Below are positions 53,122 through 60,648 of a stretch of DNA of 64,000 bases, in pieces; position 1 is the first letter of the stretch; each line of letters starts with the position of its first letter. A program made the position numbers and the translations under genes. The DNA is from CAYUQT01 sp964446835 (GTDB lineage Bacteria > Planctomycetota > Phycisphaerae > UBA1845 > JAFGLZ01), in assembly GCA_964446835.1 (NCBI GenBank), contig CAYUQT010000036.1, positions 29,681-93,680 of the forward strand, in the 5' to 3' direction. The notes under the pieces are model-generated. The model ran no database searches. It was not told the origin of the DNA and worked only from the letters and a program-made list of their open reading frames with translations.

Positions 53122-54300
53122 TTACCGCTCGTGACACGCCTGGAAGAGCGCCCGCAGATTGTCCAGCGGCACGTCCGGCGTCATGACATTGGCCGGACCC
53201 GCCAGATAGGCATTTCCGAACGGCTTGCCGAGCGTGTCCATCATCCGATGAACCTCATCCCGAACCTGCGCCGGCGTGTTCGAAACCAGCCGCTGATCGT
53301 CGATGCCGCCGCAGAACACCACCTTGCCCCCGAATCGCCGGGCCAACTCGGCAGGATCCATCGCCACCGGCTGGATCGGATCGAGCACATCGACCCCGAC
53401 ATCGATCAGGTGCGGCACCAGCTCGGTAACATTGCCGCAACTGTGGAAGATCACATCCATCCCATGGCGATGGACCTCCTCGAACACCCGTCGATAGGGC
53501 TTCTCGAAGAAGTCCCGCCACATGTCGACCGCGATCATCAGAGAACTCTGCGTGCCCCAGTCGTCGGTGAAGAACACCGCATCGACTCCCACCTTCGCCC
53601 ATTGGCGGATCAGTGCCAGCAGGTACTCGGTAATGACCTCCATGAGCCGGCGCACCTCGCGCTCGTTCATGTAGAAGTCCATGAAGATCTGCTCCATGCC
53701 CCGCAGCGCGTGCAGCCGCTCGAAGAGCATCAGGTGGATGATACCAGCGCAGTACCGCCTGTCGCGGTGCATGTCGATCACCCGCTTGGCGTCGGCCAGC
53801 CGGCCTGGGGCATTCGGATCTGGAATCCGATGGGCAATGTAGTCGTCCAACTCAGCCCAGTCCTTGATCGGACAGTCGGTGTATGTCGCCCCGACCCCAC
53901 CGAAGGCGTGACCCCATCGGGTCCCCCATTCGTCGGTCCACTTCGCGTCGGTCATCAGCGCCTGAACCGTGCTGATCCGATCCGGCTTGTCGGGCGGCTG
54001 ATAGCCGATCGTGATGTCATAAGGTGCCACGATCACCACGTCGTCGGGGAACTCGCAGAACAGGTCCGCCAGCGCATCGCCGTAGCGTACGATCACGTCC
54101 GTCGAAAGCCTCTTCAGGCGGATCGGACAGCGTGCCGCCCCATTCCGTCGAATGGCCTTCTTCACCCACTCCTTGGTCGGCGGTGAGGCCTGCTGAGCCT
54201 CATTCACGCGTTTCTCGAACCGCGAGATGATCGACTCCATCTCCGGTACGGACAGCTTCAGATAGGCCGGAACCTCAACCACACCCGTTGCCTGTGCCAT
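53122..54300 (-). CDS. Uroporphyrinogen-decarboxylase-like protein
   Basis: This protein of about 392 residues has a UroD-like barrel: VDAVFFTDDWGTQSSLMI, GMDVIFHSCGNVTELVP, VDVLDPIQP and FCGGIDDQ. It is of the catabolic type, related to MtaA/CmuA methyltransferases rather than to heme synthesis. The HSCGN segment holds a Cys that in relatives binds zinc. In a sugar-acid operon its role is unclear; it may use a one-carbon or cobalamin substrate. The ATG at 54300 has GGAG 11 nt upstream; a GTG at 54342 is the alternative. It overlaps no neighbours and lies 51 nt from the eda stop. Confidence 0.8.
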   Translation of the reverse strand: MAQATGVVEVPAYLKLSVPEMESIISRFEKRVNEAQQASPPTKEWVKKAIRRNGAARCPIRLKRLSTDVIVRYGDALADLFCEFPDDVVIVAPYDITIGYQPPDKPDRISTVQALMTDAKWTDEWGTRWGHAFGGVGATYTDCPIKDWAELDDYIAHRIPDPNAPGRLADAKRVIDMHRDRRYCAGIIHLMLFERLHALRGMEQIFMDFYMNEREVRRLMEVITEYLLALIRQWAKVGVDAVFFTDDWGTQSSLMIAVDMWRDFFEKPYRRVFEEVHRHGMDVIFHSCGNVTELVPHLIDVGVDVLDPIQPVAMDPAELARRFGGKVVFCGGIDDQRLVSNTPAQVRDEVHRMMDTLGKPFGNAYLAGPANVMTPDVPLDNLRALFQACHER

Positions 54301-54351
54301 GTCCGATATCGCTCCGTTCTGCGACGTCCCCTCGACACTCACCCCACCGCA

Positions 54352-54990
54352 CTACGACCGTATCCCGGCCAGATACGACTTCACCACCTCGGTCAGCTTG
54401 GCGAAGTCGCCGTTCTGAAAGGCCTGTGCATCGAGCGACTGACCCGCCACCGTGACAACCTTAGCACCGGCCTTGAAGTACTGTTTGGCCACATCCGGCG
54501 TGATCCCGCCGCACGCCGCCATGAACCCCACCTGGGGAAACGGCGCCACCAGGTCCGCGAAGTAGGGCAGGTTCACGTTGGCCGGAAAAACCTTGATCAG
54601 TTCGACCCCATAGTCCAACGCCTGCATGATCTCTGATGGCGTCAGCGCGCCCGGAATCACCGGAACGCCGTATCGGTGGCTCATCTCGATCACCCGAGGC
54701 GCCAACCCCGGTGACACGATGAACTGTGCCCCCGCCAGAATCGCCATCCGCGCCGTCTCAGGGTCCAACACGGTGCCCGCGCCCAGCACGCAGTCGGCGG
54801 GCAATTCCGCCCGGCCCTTTTCGATCCACCGCAAGGCGTCCGGCATGGTCATCGTGAATTCGACAACCTTCATGCCGCCGTCGTACAAGGCCCTTGCCGC
54901 CCCTATCAGCCGATCGGTCCGATCGGTGCGAAACACCGGCGAAACGCCGATACGGCAGAGGTTATCCACAACAGGAAGCTTGCTGCTCAT
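54352..54990 (-). CDS. eda: KDPG / 4-hydroxy-2-oxoglutarate aldolase
   Basis: This 212-residue class I aldolase cleaves 2-keto-3-deoxy-6-phosphogluconate to pyruvate and glyceraldehyde 3-phosphate. E44 (KVVEFTMT) and the Schiff-base Lys K133 (GVELIKVFPAN) are visible, as well as LGAGTVLD, SPGLAP and IPGALTPSE. It lies 14 nt after kdgK, so the two steps KDG to KDPG to pyruvate are neighbours. AAGGA precedes the ATG. Confidence 0.93.
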   Translation of the reverse strand: MSSKLPVVDNLCRIGVSPVFRTDRTDRLIGAARALYDGGMKVVEFTMTMPDALRWIEKGRAELPADCVLGAGTVLDPETARMAILAGAQFIVSPGLAPRVIEMSHRYGVPVIPGALTPSEIMQALDYGVELIKVFPANVNLPYFADLVAPFPQVGFMAACGGITPDVAKQYFKAGAKVVTVAGQSLDAQAFQNGDFAKLTEVVKSYLAGIRS

Positions 54991-55004
54991 GCATGATGTC
55001 CTTC

Positions 55005-56024
55005 TTATCGTTGCACCCGTCCGGCCCCCCCGCCTGACATCAGGGCACGAACCTCATCGAGGGAAACCAGATTGAAATCACCCTGCACCGAATGCTTCAG
55101 ACAGGATGCCGCCACCGAAAACTCAACGATCTCCTGCGGCGCCATGCCCGAAAGCAACCCGTAGATCAACGCGCCCGACAGTGCGTCGCCCCCACCTACC
55201 CGATCCACCACATGGATGGAATACACACGACTGCGATAGCACGTCGCCCCGTCGCAGAGCACGGCGGACCACGTCGTATCCGAAGCCGTATCCCCCTCGC
55301 GACAGGTCACGACCGCCCAACGCAGGCCAAAACGCCGACAGAGCTGCCGGGCGACGTCCTCGTCCCGTTCCACCGGCGGCCGGCCCGGATCCCCGGCCGA
55401 AATGCCGAAGATCTCCCGACTGTGTTCCTCGTTGGCCACGAAGACGTCGACGTATTCCATCAAACCCGTCATCACACTGGCGGCCTTCTCGGGCGACCAC
55501 AGCTTCTTGCGGTAGTTCAGATCGCAACTCACCGTCAGACCCAGCCTCTTGGCCTGCCGGCAGGCATCCCCCACAACTTCCGCCACGTTGTCGGCCAGGG
55601 CAGGTGCCGTGCCGCAATAGTGGAACCAGTCCTTGCCCGCGAAGATCGCCTCCCAGTCCAGATCGCCCACGCGAAGCTCGGTGATCGAACTGCCCGCGCG
55701 ATCGTAAATCACTTTCGACGACCGCTGCGCCGCCCCGGTTTCCAGGTAGAAGATCCCCAGTCGCTTGCCCGCCCGCTGGATGTGGTCGGTGTTCAGACCA
55801 TACCGCCGCATGTGGTTGACGCACGCCTGGCCGATGTCGTTGTCGGGAATGCTCGACACGAGGTACGCGTCCATCCCGAAGTTCACAAGCGACACAGCCG
55901 CGTTGGCCTCTGCTCCGGTGTACCCCACGGTGAATTCGCTCGACTGGACGAATCGCTCGTGCTGCTTCGTCCCCAGCCGCATCAGCAATTCACCAAAGAA
56001 CACAGCCGATTTCCGGGACGCCAT
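55005..56024 (-). CDS. kdgK: 2-keto-3-deoxygluconate kinase (PfkB family)
   Basis: This is a protein of about 339 residues of the ribokinase/PfkB family. The N-terminal motif is AVFFGELLMRLG. The second signature DRVGGGDALSGALIYGL carries the catalytic Asp, with GGGD in place of the more common GAGD. Its position directly beside eda makes KDG the most likely substrate, forming KDPG. The start is ATG 56024 with GAGGAG 7 nt before it; a start at 56051 lacks a site. The 36-nt gap to the Ldh-type gene suggests one transcript. Confidence 0.9.
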   Translation of the reverse strand: MASRKSAVFFGELLMRLGTKQHERFVQSSEFTVGYTGAEANAAVSLVNFGMDAYLVSSIPDNDIGQACVNHMRRYGLNTDHIQRAGKRLGIFYLETGAAQRSSKVIYDRAGSSITELRVGDLDWEAIFAGKDWFHYCGTAPALADNVAEVVGDACRQAKRLGLTVSCDLNYRKKLWSPEKAASVMTGLMEYVDVFVANEEHSREIFGISAGDPGRPPVERDEDVARQLCRRFGLRWAVVTCREGDTASDTTWSAVLCDGATCYRSRVYSIHVVDRVGGGDALSGALIYGLLSGMAPQEIVEFSVAASCLKHSVQGDFNLVSLDEVRALMSGGGAGRVQR

Positions 56025-56060
56025 CCGATGACTCCTCAGGAATTCGCCCAACGGAATGGA

Positions 56061-57128
56061 TCAGCGCCCCCCATGAAACACGCTGCCATCCAACCCCATA
56101 TCCGCGGCGAGACTGACCAATCCCTCGACCACCTCGGCCGGCAACTCGATGCCGTCCACCTTGGCCCTCTCCGCCCGCTCGAACTCCATCTCTCCGGGCA
56201 GGAAGATGCGATCGGACCCCTTGGCCTTGGGAGACTGGTGAATGTCGTGAATGATCTGATCCGCACGTTCCTTGAACTGCTCCATCGGAACGATCGCACC
56301 GATATGGATCGCAACAAAAGCGTGGCCGTGTCCCGTCGGAACCGACGGATCATCGAAAATCCAGCTCCCGACCTCTGTCCGACTCTTCGCACCGCACAGC
56401 AGTGACGAAAGGATCTCGACCCACAACGCCAGCCCATACCCCTTGTGCCCCGACATGGGCATCATCGAGGCACGGTGGGGGTAACACGTGCCGTCCGTCG
56501 TCGGAAGACCGTCGCCGTCGACAATCCACGTGTTGGGAATCGGCTTGCCCTGGCTCACCGCCGCATACACCTTGCTGCCGGCCACCGTGCTCATCGCGAT
56601 GTCCAGCAGGATCGGATGCTCACGCCCCGCCGGAATGGCAATCGCCAGCGGATTGGTGCCCAGAACGTGCCCGCGAGCCCCCGGAACCGTCATGCTCGGA
56701 ATGTCGTTGCTCATCGACAACCCGATCATGCCGGCCCGCGCCGCCATCAGCGCGTAGAACCCCGCGGCGCCGAAGTGCCCGCTGTTTTTCACGCCGACAT
56801 AGGCGATGCCCGTGGTCTTCGCCTTCTCGATGGCGGTCGCCATCGCCTTGCAGGCCGACACCATCGCCATCGCCGTCTGCCCGTCGATCACAGCCCACGA
56901 CGCGCCCTCGCGAACGACCTGGGGCTGCCCCTTCGGATCGAGCCCCCCCGCCTTCAGACGCCGAATGTACTTCGGTAGATTCCGCGTCCCATGCGTGAAG
57001 ACGCCCAGCAGATCAGTGGTGACCAATACGTCCGCGGCCGTCCGTGCATCGTCGGGCCGCATCCCCGTCTTGGCAAACGCCTCGATGCAGAACCGCATCA
57101 GGGCATCGTATGAAATCCCTTTGCTCAC
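56061..57128 (-). CDS. Ldh2-family 2-hydroxyacid dehydrogenase
   Basis: This 355-residue protein belongs to the malate/L-lactate/ureidoglycolate dehydrogenase family: FTHGTRNLPKYI, YVGVKNSGHFGAAGFYAL, GTNPLAIAIPAG, SGHKGYGLALWVEIL. These NAD(P) enzymes reduce 2-keto acids or oxidise 2-hydroxy acids. The start is a GTG that overlaps the TGA of the gene upstream (GTGA), a sign of translational coupling. In this cluster it may handle lactate or a keto-deoxy sugar acid. The exact substrate is unknown. Confidence 0.88.
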   Translation of the reverse strand: MSKGISYDALMRFCIEAFAKTGMRPDDARTAADVLVTTDLLGVFTHGTRNLPKYIRRLKAGGLDPKGQPQVVREGASWAVIDGQTAMAMVSACKAMATAIEKAKTTGIAYVGVKNSGHFGAAGFYALMAARAGMIGLSMSNDIPSMTVPGARGHVLGTNPLAIAIPAGREHPILLDIAMSTVAGSKVYAAVSQGKPIPNTWIVDGDGLPTTDGTCYPHRASMMPMSGHKGYGLALWVEILSSLLCGAKSRTEVGSWIFDDPSVPTGHGHAFVAIHIGAIVPMEQFKERADQIIHDIHQSPKAKGSDRIFLPGEMEFERAERAKVDGIELPAEVVEGLVSLAADMGLDGSVFHGGR

Positions 57129-58105
57129 GATTTGGACGCCTTCTGTTGTACGCCATTGACGATGTTCGGCAGCGGCTCCCCACGAACCGAGCAGGCGACC
57201 AGCTTCGCCGCCGACTCCCTCAAGGTCAGCACAGCCTTTACGCTGGCCGAAGCGATGTGCGCCGCGGCCACCACGTTTTCCATCTTCCGCAGCGGGCTAT
57301 CGGCCGGAATCGGCTCGGGATCGCACACGTCGATCGCCGCCGCCGACAACTGTCCGCTCTGCAACCCCTCAACCAGGGCGGCGGTCTCGGCGAGATTGCC
57401 GCGCCCCACGTTCACCAGAATCGCCCCCTTCTTCATCTTGGCGATGCTCTGCCGGTTGATCAGACCGCGGGTCTGAGGCAGCGACGGACAGTGCAGCGTC
57501 ACGATGTCGCTCTCGGCGAAGATCTGATCCAACCCCGCCGGCACGCACCCCAGCGCCTTGACCTCGGCGGCCGGAACCACTGGATCCGCCACCAGCACCC
57601 GGCTCTTGAACGCCACCAGCCGACGGCACACCTCGCGACCGATCCGCCCGAACCCCACGACCCCCACCGTCAGGTCCCGTAGCGTCTTCATCGCCGCCAG
57701 CGGGGTCGGCAGCCGCCAGTTGCCCGCGCGGATGTCCACCGCACACGTCACAACCTGCCGCGTCGTGGCCAGAATGAAGGCCAGCGTGTGGTCGGCCACT
57801 TCGTCGATGCAATAATCCGGTACGTTGCACACCGGAATGCCCTTCGAGCGGGCAACCTCCAGATCAACGTTGTCCACTCCGATGCCGTACCGAACGATGA
57901 TCTGCGCCTTGCGCATCGCCTTGATGACCTCGCCGGTCACCGGAGCGAATTGCGTGATCACGTGGTCCGCATCGGCACAGAGCTCGATCAACTCTGCCGG
58001 CGTCTTGCACCGCCGACCCACAACCTCGCACCCCAAGGGAGCAAGGATCCCCGTCTCAACGTCCAGCGTGTCGAATGTGTAATCCGTGACGGCCACCTTG
58101 ATCAT
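57125..58105 (-). CDS. D-2-hydroxyacid dehydrogenase (C-terminal-binding-protein-like)
   Basis: This 326-residue NAD-dependent enzyme has the Rossmann motif VGVVGFGRIGREVC, catalytic Arg in VNVGRGNLAET, Glu in DVCDPEPIP and His in VAAAHIASAS. It resembles the SerA/CtBP group. The location as first gene of the long minus-strand run, right beside the GntR regulator, makes it a likely first step of a sugar-acid route rather than serine synthesis. AAAGG precedes the ATG by 8 nt. The stop overlaps the next start. Confidence 0.9.
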   Translation of the reverse strand: MIKVAVTDYTFDTLDVETGILAPLGCEVVGRRCKTPAELIELCADADHVITQFAPVTGEVIKAMRKAQIIVRYGIGVDNVDLEVARSKGIPVCNVPDYCIDEVADHTLAFILATTRQVVTCAVDIRAGNWRLPTPLAAMKTLRDLTVGVVGFGRIGREVCRRLVAFKSRVLVADPVVPAAEVKALGCVPAGLDQIFAESDIVTLHCPSLPQTRGLINRQSIAKMKKGAILVNVGRGNLAETAALVEGLQSGQLSAAAIDVCDPEPIPADSPLRKMENVVAAAHIASASVKAVLTLRESAAKLVACSVRGEPLPNIVNGVQQKASKS

Positions 58106-58243
58106 GTGTTGAACCTTTCACTCAGTGCATCCGGAACCATCCGCCGCCCGTCTTCCGACCGCCCCTTGCGGACGAAGGCACGACGGTGTAGCCTGACGCG
58201 AGCCTGGTCTGCCGAACCCTTCGTATTCTTCACCACCCAGTGC

Positions 58244-58265
58244 CGTCAAGAAAATCTTCTTGACG
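58244..58265. promoter_or_regulatory. Perfect inverted repeat, likely operator
   Basis: Arms CGTCAAGAA (58244-58252) and TTCTTGACG (58257-58265) are perfect complements with a 4-nt spacer AATC. TTGACG, a good -35, is read from this repeat on both strands, so a protein bound here could control the minus operon and gntR together. Confidence 0.6.
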
Positions 58266-58290
58266 ACCATACAGCTTATCATATGATAAT
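58260..58290 (+). promoter_or_regulatory. Candidate promoter of the GntR regulator gene
   Basis: TTGACG (58260-58265) and GATAAT (58285-58290) match 5 of 6 bases each but stand 19 nt apart, longer than ideal. The -10 ends 6 nt before the ATG at 58297, so the transcript would have almost no leader. Confidence 0.45.
58276..58289. promoter_or_regulatory. 14-bp perfect palindrome, likely GntR operator
   Basis: TTATCATATGATAA is its own reverse complement. It covers the -10 region of the regulator gene and ends 7 nt before its ATG, so binding there would block transcription of gntR. Outside it, AGCTTA and TAAGCT (58273-58278 and 58291-58296) give a second, shifted symmetry. Confidence 0.6.
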
Positions 58291-58296
58291 TAAGCT

Positions 58297-58968
58297 ATGG
58301 CTTCAGTCAAGCGTCAAACATTAAGTGATCAGGTCATCGCCCGTATCAAGCGGTACATCGCCGACCATAACCTCAAGCCCGGCGATCGATTACCCACCGA
58401 GCAGGAAATGGCCGTCGAATTCGGCGTCAGCCGTATCAGTATTCGCGAGGCCACCAAAGCGCTCGGCTTCCTCGGCATCATCCGCGCCGCACCCAAACGG
58501 GGCCTGACCGTGGGCCACCTCGATATGGAGCGAATCGCCGAGTTTCTGGGCTTCCATTTCGCACTCAACGACTATCCCCGGGCCAAACTGCTCCAGGCTA
58601 GAATCGTCGTCGAGACAGGTGCACTGGCCTTTGCGATGAAAGCCTTCGACGACGATCCGAAGCTGTATGCCCAACTCATGGCCCATGTGGATCACCTGGA
58701 TGCGGTCGAGGATCTCGACGCCTTCATCGAGGGAGAAATCGCCTTCCATCGGGCCCTCGTCGCCGCCAGCGGCATTGAACCTCTTGTCGCTTTTGCGGAC
58801 CTCCTACAGACGTTCTTTCGACAATTTCGCGACAGCGTCGCCCTGGGTGAACGACGCGCCGGCAACCGCGGACACCGGCGAATCCTCGAATCGCTTTACA
58901 ACCACCAGCTTCCGACGGCTCAAAAGCTGCTGGCCGAGCACCTGGGCTATCACAAGCGGTTCGCCTGA
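58297..58968 (+). CDS. FadR-type GntR transcription regulator
   Basis: This 223-residue protein has a GntR winged-helix domain (residues 1-75; LSDQVIARIKRYI, GDRLPTEQEMAVEFGVSRISIREA) followed by an all-helical FCD ligand domain (residues 85-215; LLQARIVVETGALAFA, EIAFHRALVAAS, GHRRILESL). FCD domains bind organic acids, often with a metal. It is divergent from the sugar-acid operon and most likely its repressor, releasing DNA when the sugar acid is present. No Shine-Dalgarno is visible before the ATG; a leaderless mRNA is possible. Confidence 0.9.
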   Translation: MASVKRQTLSDQVIARIKRYIADHNLKPGDRLPTEQEMAVEFGVSRISIREATKALGFLGIIRAAPKRGLTVGHLDMERIAEFLGFHFALNDYPRAKLLQARIVVETGALAFAMKAFDDDPKLYAQLMAHVDHLDAVEDLDAFIEGEIAFHRALVAASGIEPLVAFADLLQTFFRQFRDSVALGERRAGNRGHRRILESLYNHQLPTAQKLLAEHLGYHKRFA

Positions 58969-59188
58969 TCCGGCCGGAACGGCCTGACCTTACGAATGGT
59001 GCCGCTGCCAATCTGGAGACCCACGGCACCCTCCCCATCCCTTCGAAAACGAGACCCTCCGGACGAACCGCCCCCCCTGAGCCGTTTACGAACGAACCTC
59101 GGCATCGTATACTGACGGCCGTGTTGTTGGGCCCTCCGAAACAGGCCTCACGAAACCGTGTTACCCCTTGCCAGGAGACCGAACTTCG

Positions 59189-60301
59189 ATGGCTAAGGTT
59201 GAGTCGATGGACAAGTTGCTGTTGGCGATGGAGAAGTACGGTGCCAGCGACCTCCACTTGAAGGTAGGATACCCCCCTTATTTCCGCGTGGCCGGCAGTC
59301 TGCGCAAACCCGAAGTGGACCCCATCACCACCCCCGAAGAGATGGAAATTCTGCTCAAGCCGATCATCCCTGAGTCGCGTCGACACGTCCTGGAGGAGAC
59401 CGGGGGCCTGGACTTCAGTTACAAGGGTATCGGACAGGACCGATTCCGTGTCAATGTCTTCCGTTCGATGGGTGAACTGCACGCCGCCCTGCGCCGCGTC
59501 AACAGCCGCATCCCAACGTTTGAAGACCTTCACCTGCCGCCGGTCTATGCCAAGACCGTGGCCAAAAGCCACGAGGGGCTCATCCTCGTCAGTGGCGTAA
59601 CGGGCAGCGGTAAGAGTTCGTCGCTGGCCGCAATGCTCAATCTGGTCAACGAAACCCGTGCCTGCCATATCGTGACCATTGAAGACCCGATCGAGTACGC
59701 GTTTCGGGCCAACCGCGCGATCATCTCGCAGCGCGAAGTGGGCATCGACGTGCCGAACTTCCCCATAGCCCTCAAACACGTCGTCCGGCAGAACCCGGAC
59801 GTCATCTTCATCGGCGAGCTTCGCGACAGCGAAACCATGCTCGCGGCCATTCAGGCCGCCGAGACCGGGCACCTCGTCTTCGGAACGATCCACTGTGCCG
59901 ATGCCCCGCAGGCCGTCGCACGTATCCTGGAATTCTTCCCGAAGAACCAGCACGAGTTCATCCGTTCATCGTTAAGCAACAGTCTGGTCAGCGTCATGGC
60001 TCAACGACTGCTGCCGGCGATCGACCCCAAGGTGTCGCGTGTGCCGGCCACGGAAGTCCTGCTGATGAACCCCACGGTGAAGGACAAGATCCGCAAGGGA
60101 GAGGACAACGACCTCGCCGATCTTGTCGGCGCCTGCCGCGAAGAAGGCATGCGCACGTTCACGGATTCACTCACCGAACTGGTGAACTCTGAGATGGTCA
60201 CGCGCGACATCGCCATGCAGTTCGCCCCCAATCCCGATGCCTTGGCCTCGGCGCTGCGAGGCATCCGAACGATGTCACAATCGCTGGTCCAGCGGCGATA
60301 G
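59189..60301 (+). CDS. pilT: Type IV pilus retraction ATPase PilT
   Basis: This is a 370-residue protein of the secretion ATPase family. The Walker A motif is GVTGSGKSS (residues 136-144). Also seen are the Asp box with TIEDPIEY, Walker B region VIFIGELRD and the His box GHLVFGTIHC. The AIRNLIRE-type C-terminal segment is not obvious. It is a cytoplasmic hexameric motor that drives pilus retraction and twitching. ATG 59189 follows AGGAGA by 10 nt. No pilB, pilC or pilin genes are adjacent, so this is a lone copy. Confidence 0.93.
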   Translation: MAKVESMDKLLLAMEKYGASDLHLKVGYPPYFRVAGSLRKPEVDPITTPEEMEILLKPIIPESRRHVLEETGGLDFSYKGIGQDRFRVNVFRSMGELHAALRRVNSRIPTFEDLHLPPVYAKTVAKSHEGLILVSGVTGSGKSSSLAAMLNLVNETRACHIVTIEDPIEYAFRANRAIISQREVGIDVPNFPIALKHVVRQNPDVIFIGELRDSETMLAAIQAAETGHLVFGTIHCADAPQAVARILEFFPKNQHEFIRSSLSNSLVSVMAQRLLPAIDPKVSRVPATEVLLMNPTVKDKIRKGEDNDLADLVGACREEGMRTFTDSLTELVNSEMVTRDIAMQFAPNPDALASALRGIRTMSQSLVQRR

Positions 60302-60399
60302 TCGAGATCGCCAGAACCATCGAAGACACCGGCCGCCGTTCGGCGTACGTGCCGACTTGGTGGAGACTTCGGCCTGAGTGGCCGGCGTGCGGGCATCCG

Positions 60400-60524
60400 G
60401 CATGCTCCGACCGATAACCCGTCTCAAGGTCTTGCGACCGAACTTCTGCCCCGTCCCTGAGTCCCAGCCCCCCGTAAGAGGGGTCGATGGGCCCTTTCGG
60501 AACTGCATGCCGACCGATAACCCG
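60400..60524 (+). repeat. Pair of near-identical direct repeats after pilT
   Basis: Copy 1 (60400-60421) and copy 2 (60505-60524) share GCATGC and the 14-nt block CGACCGATAACCCG, and differ by a 2-nt insertion (TC) in copy 1. They lie 103 nt apart in the 347-bp gene-free gap between pilT and the TPR gene. They could be binding sites of a regulator. The CCGATAA part recalls a sigma-28 -10, but no TAAA -35 is present. Nothing else was recognised in the gap except a weak TTGACG at 60553. Confidence 0.6.
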
Positions 60525-60648
60525 CCCCGTCAGAAAAAAATCGCCGATTGATTTGACGCCCGCGTGTTCTGAATCGTACGTTCCCTTTGGCAGAGACCTC
60601 CCGGCCCAGGCTCCAGGTTATGGGCCTCTCCGGGAATGAGTGAGTGCG

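Noticed and set aside
60400..60524. CCGATAA in both direct repeats as sigma-28 promoters
   Set aside because: The -10 part fits, but no TAAA at the right distance upstream was found for either copy.
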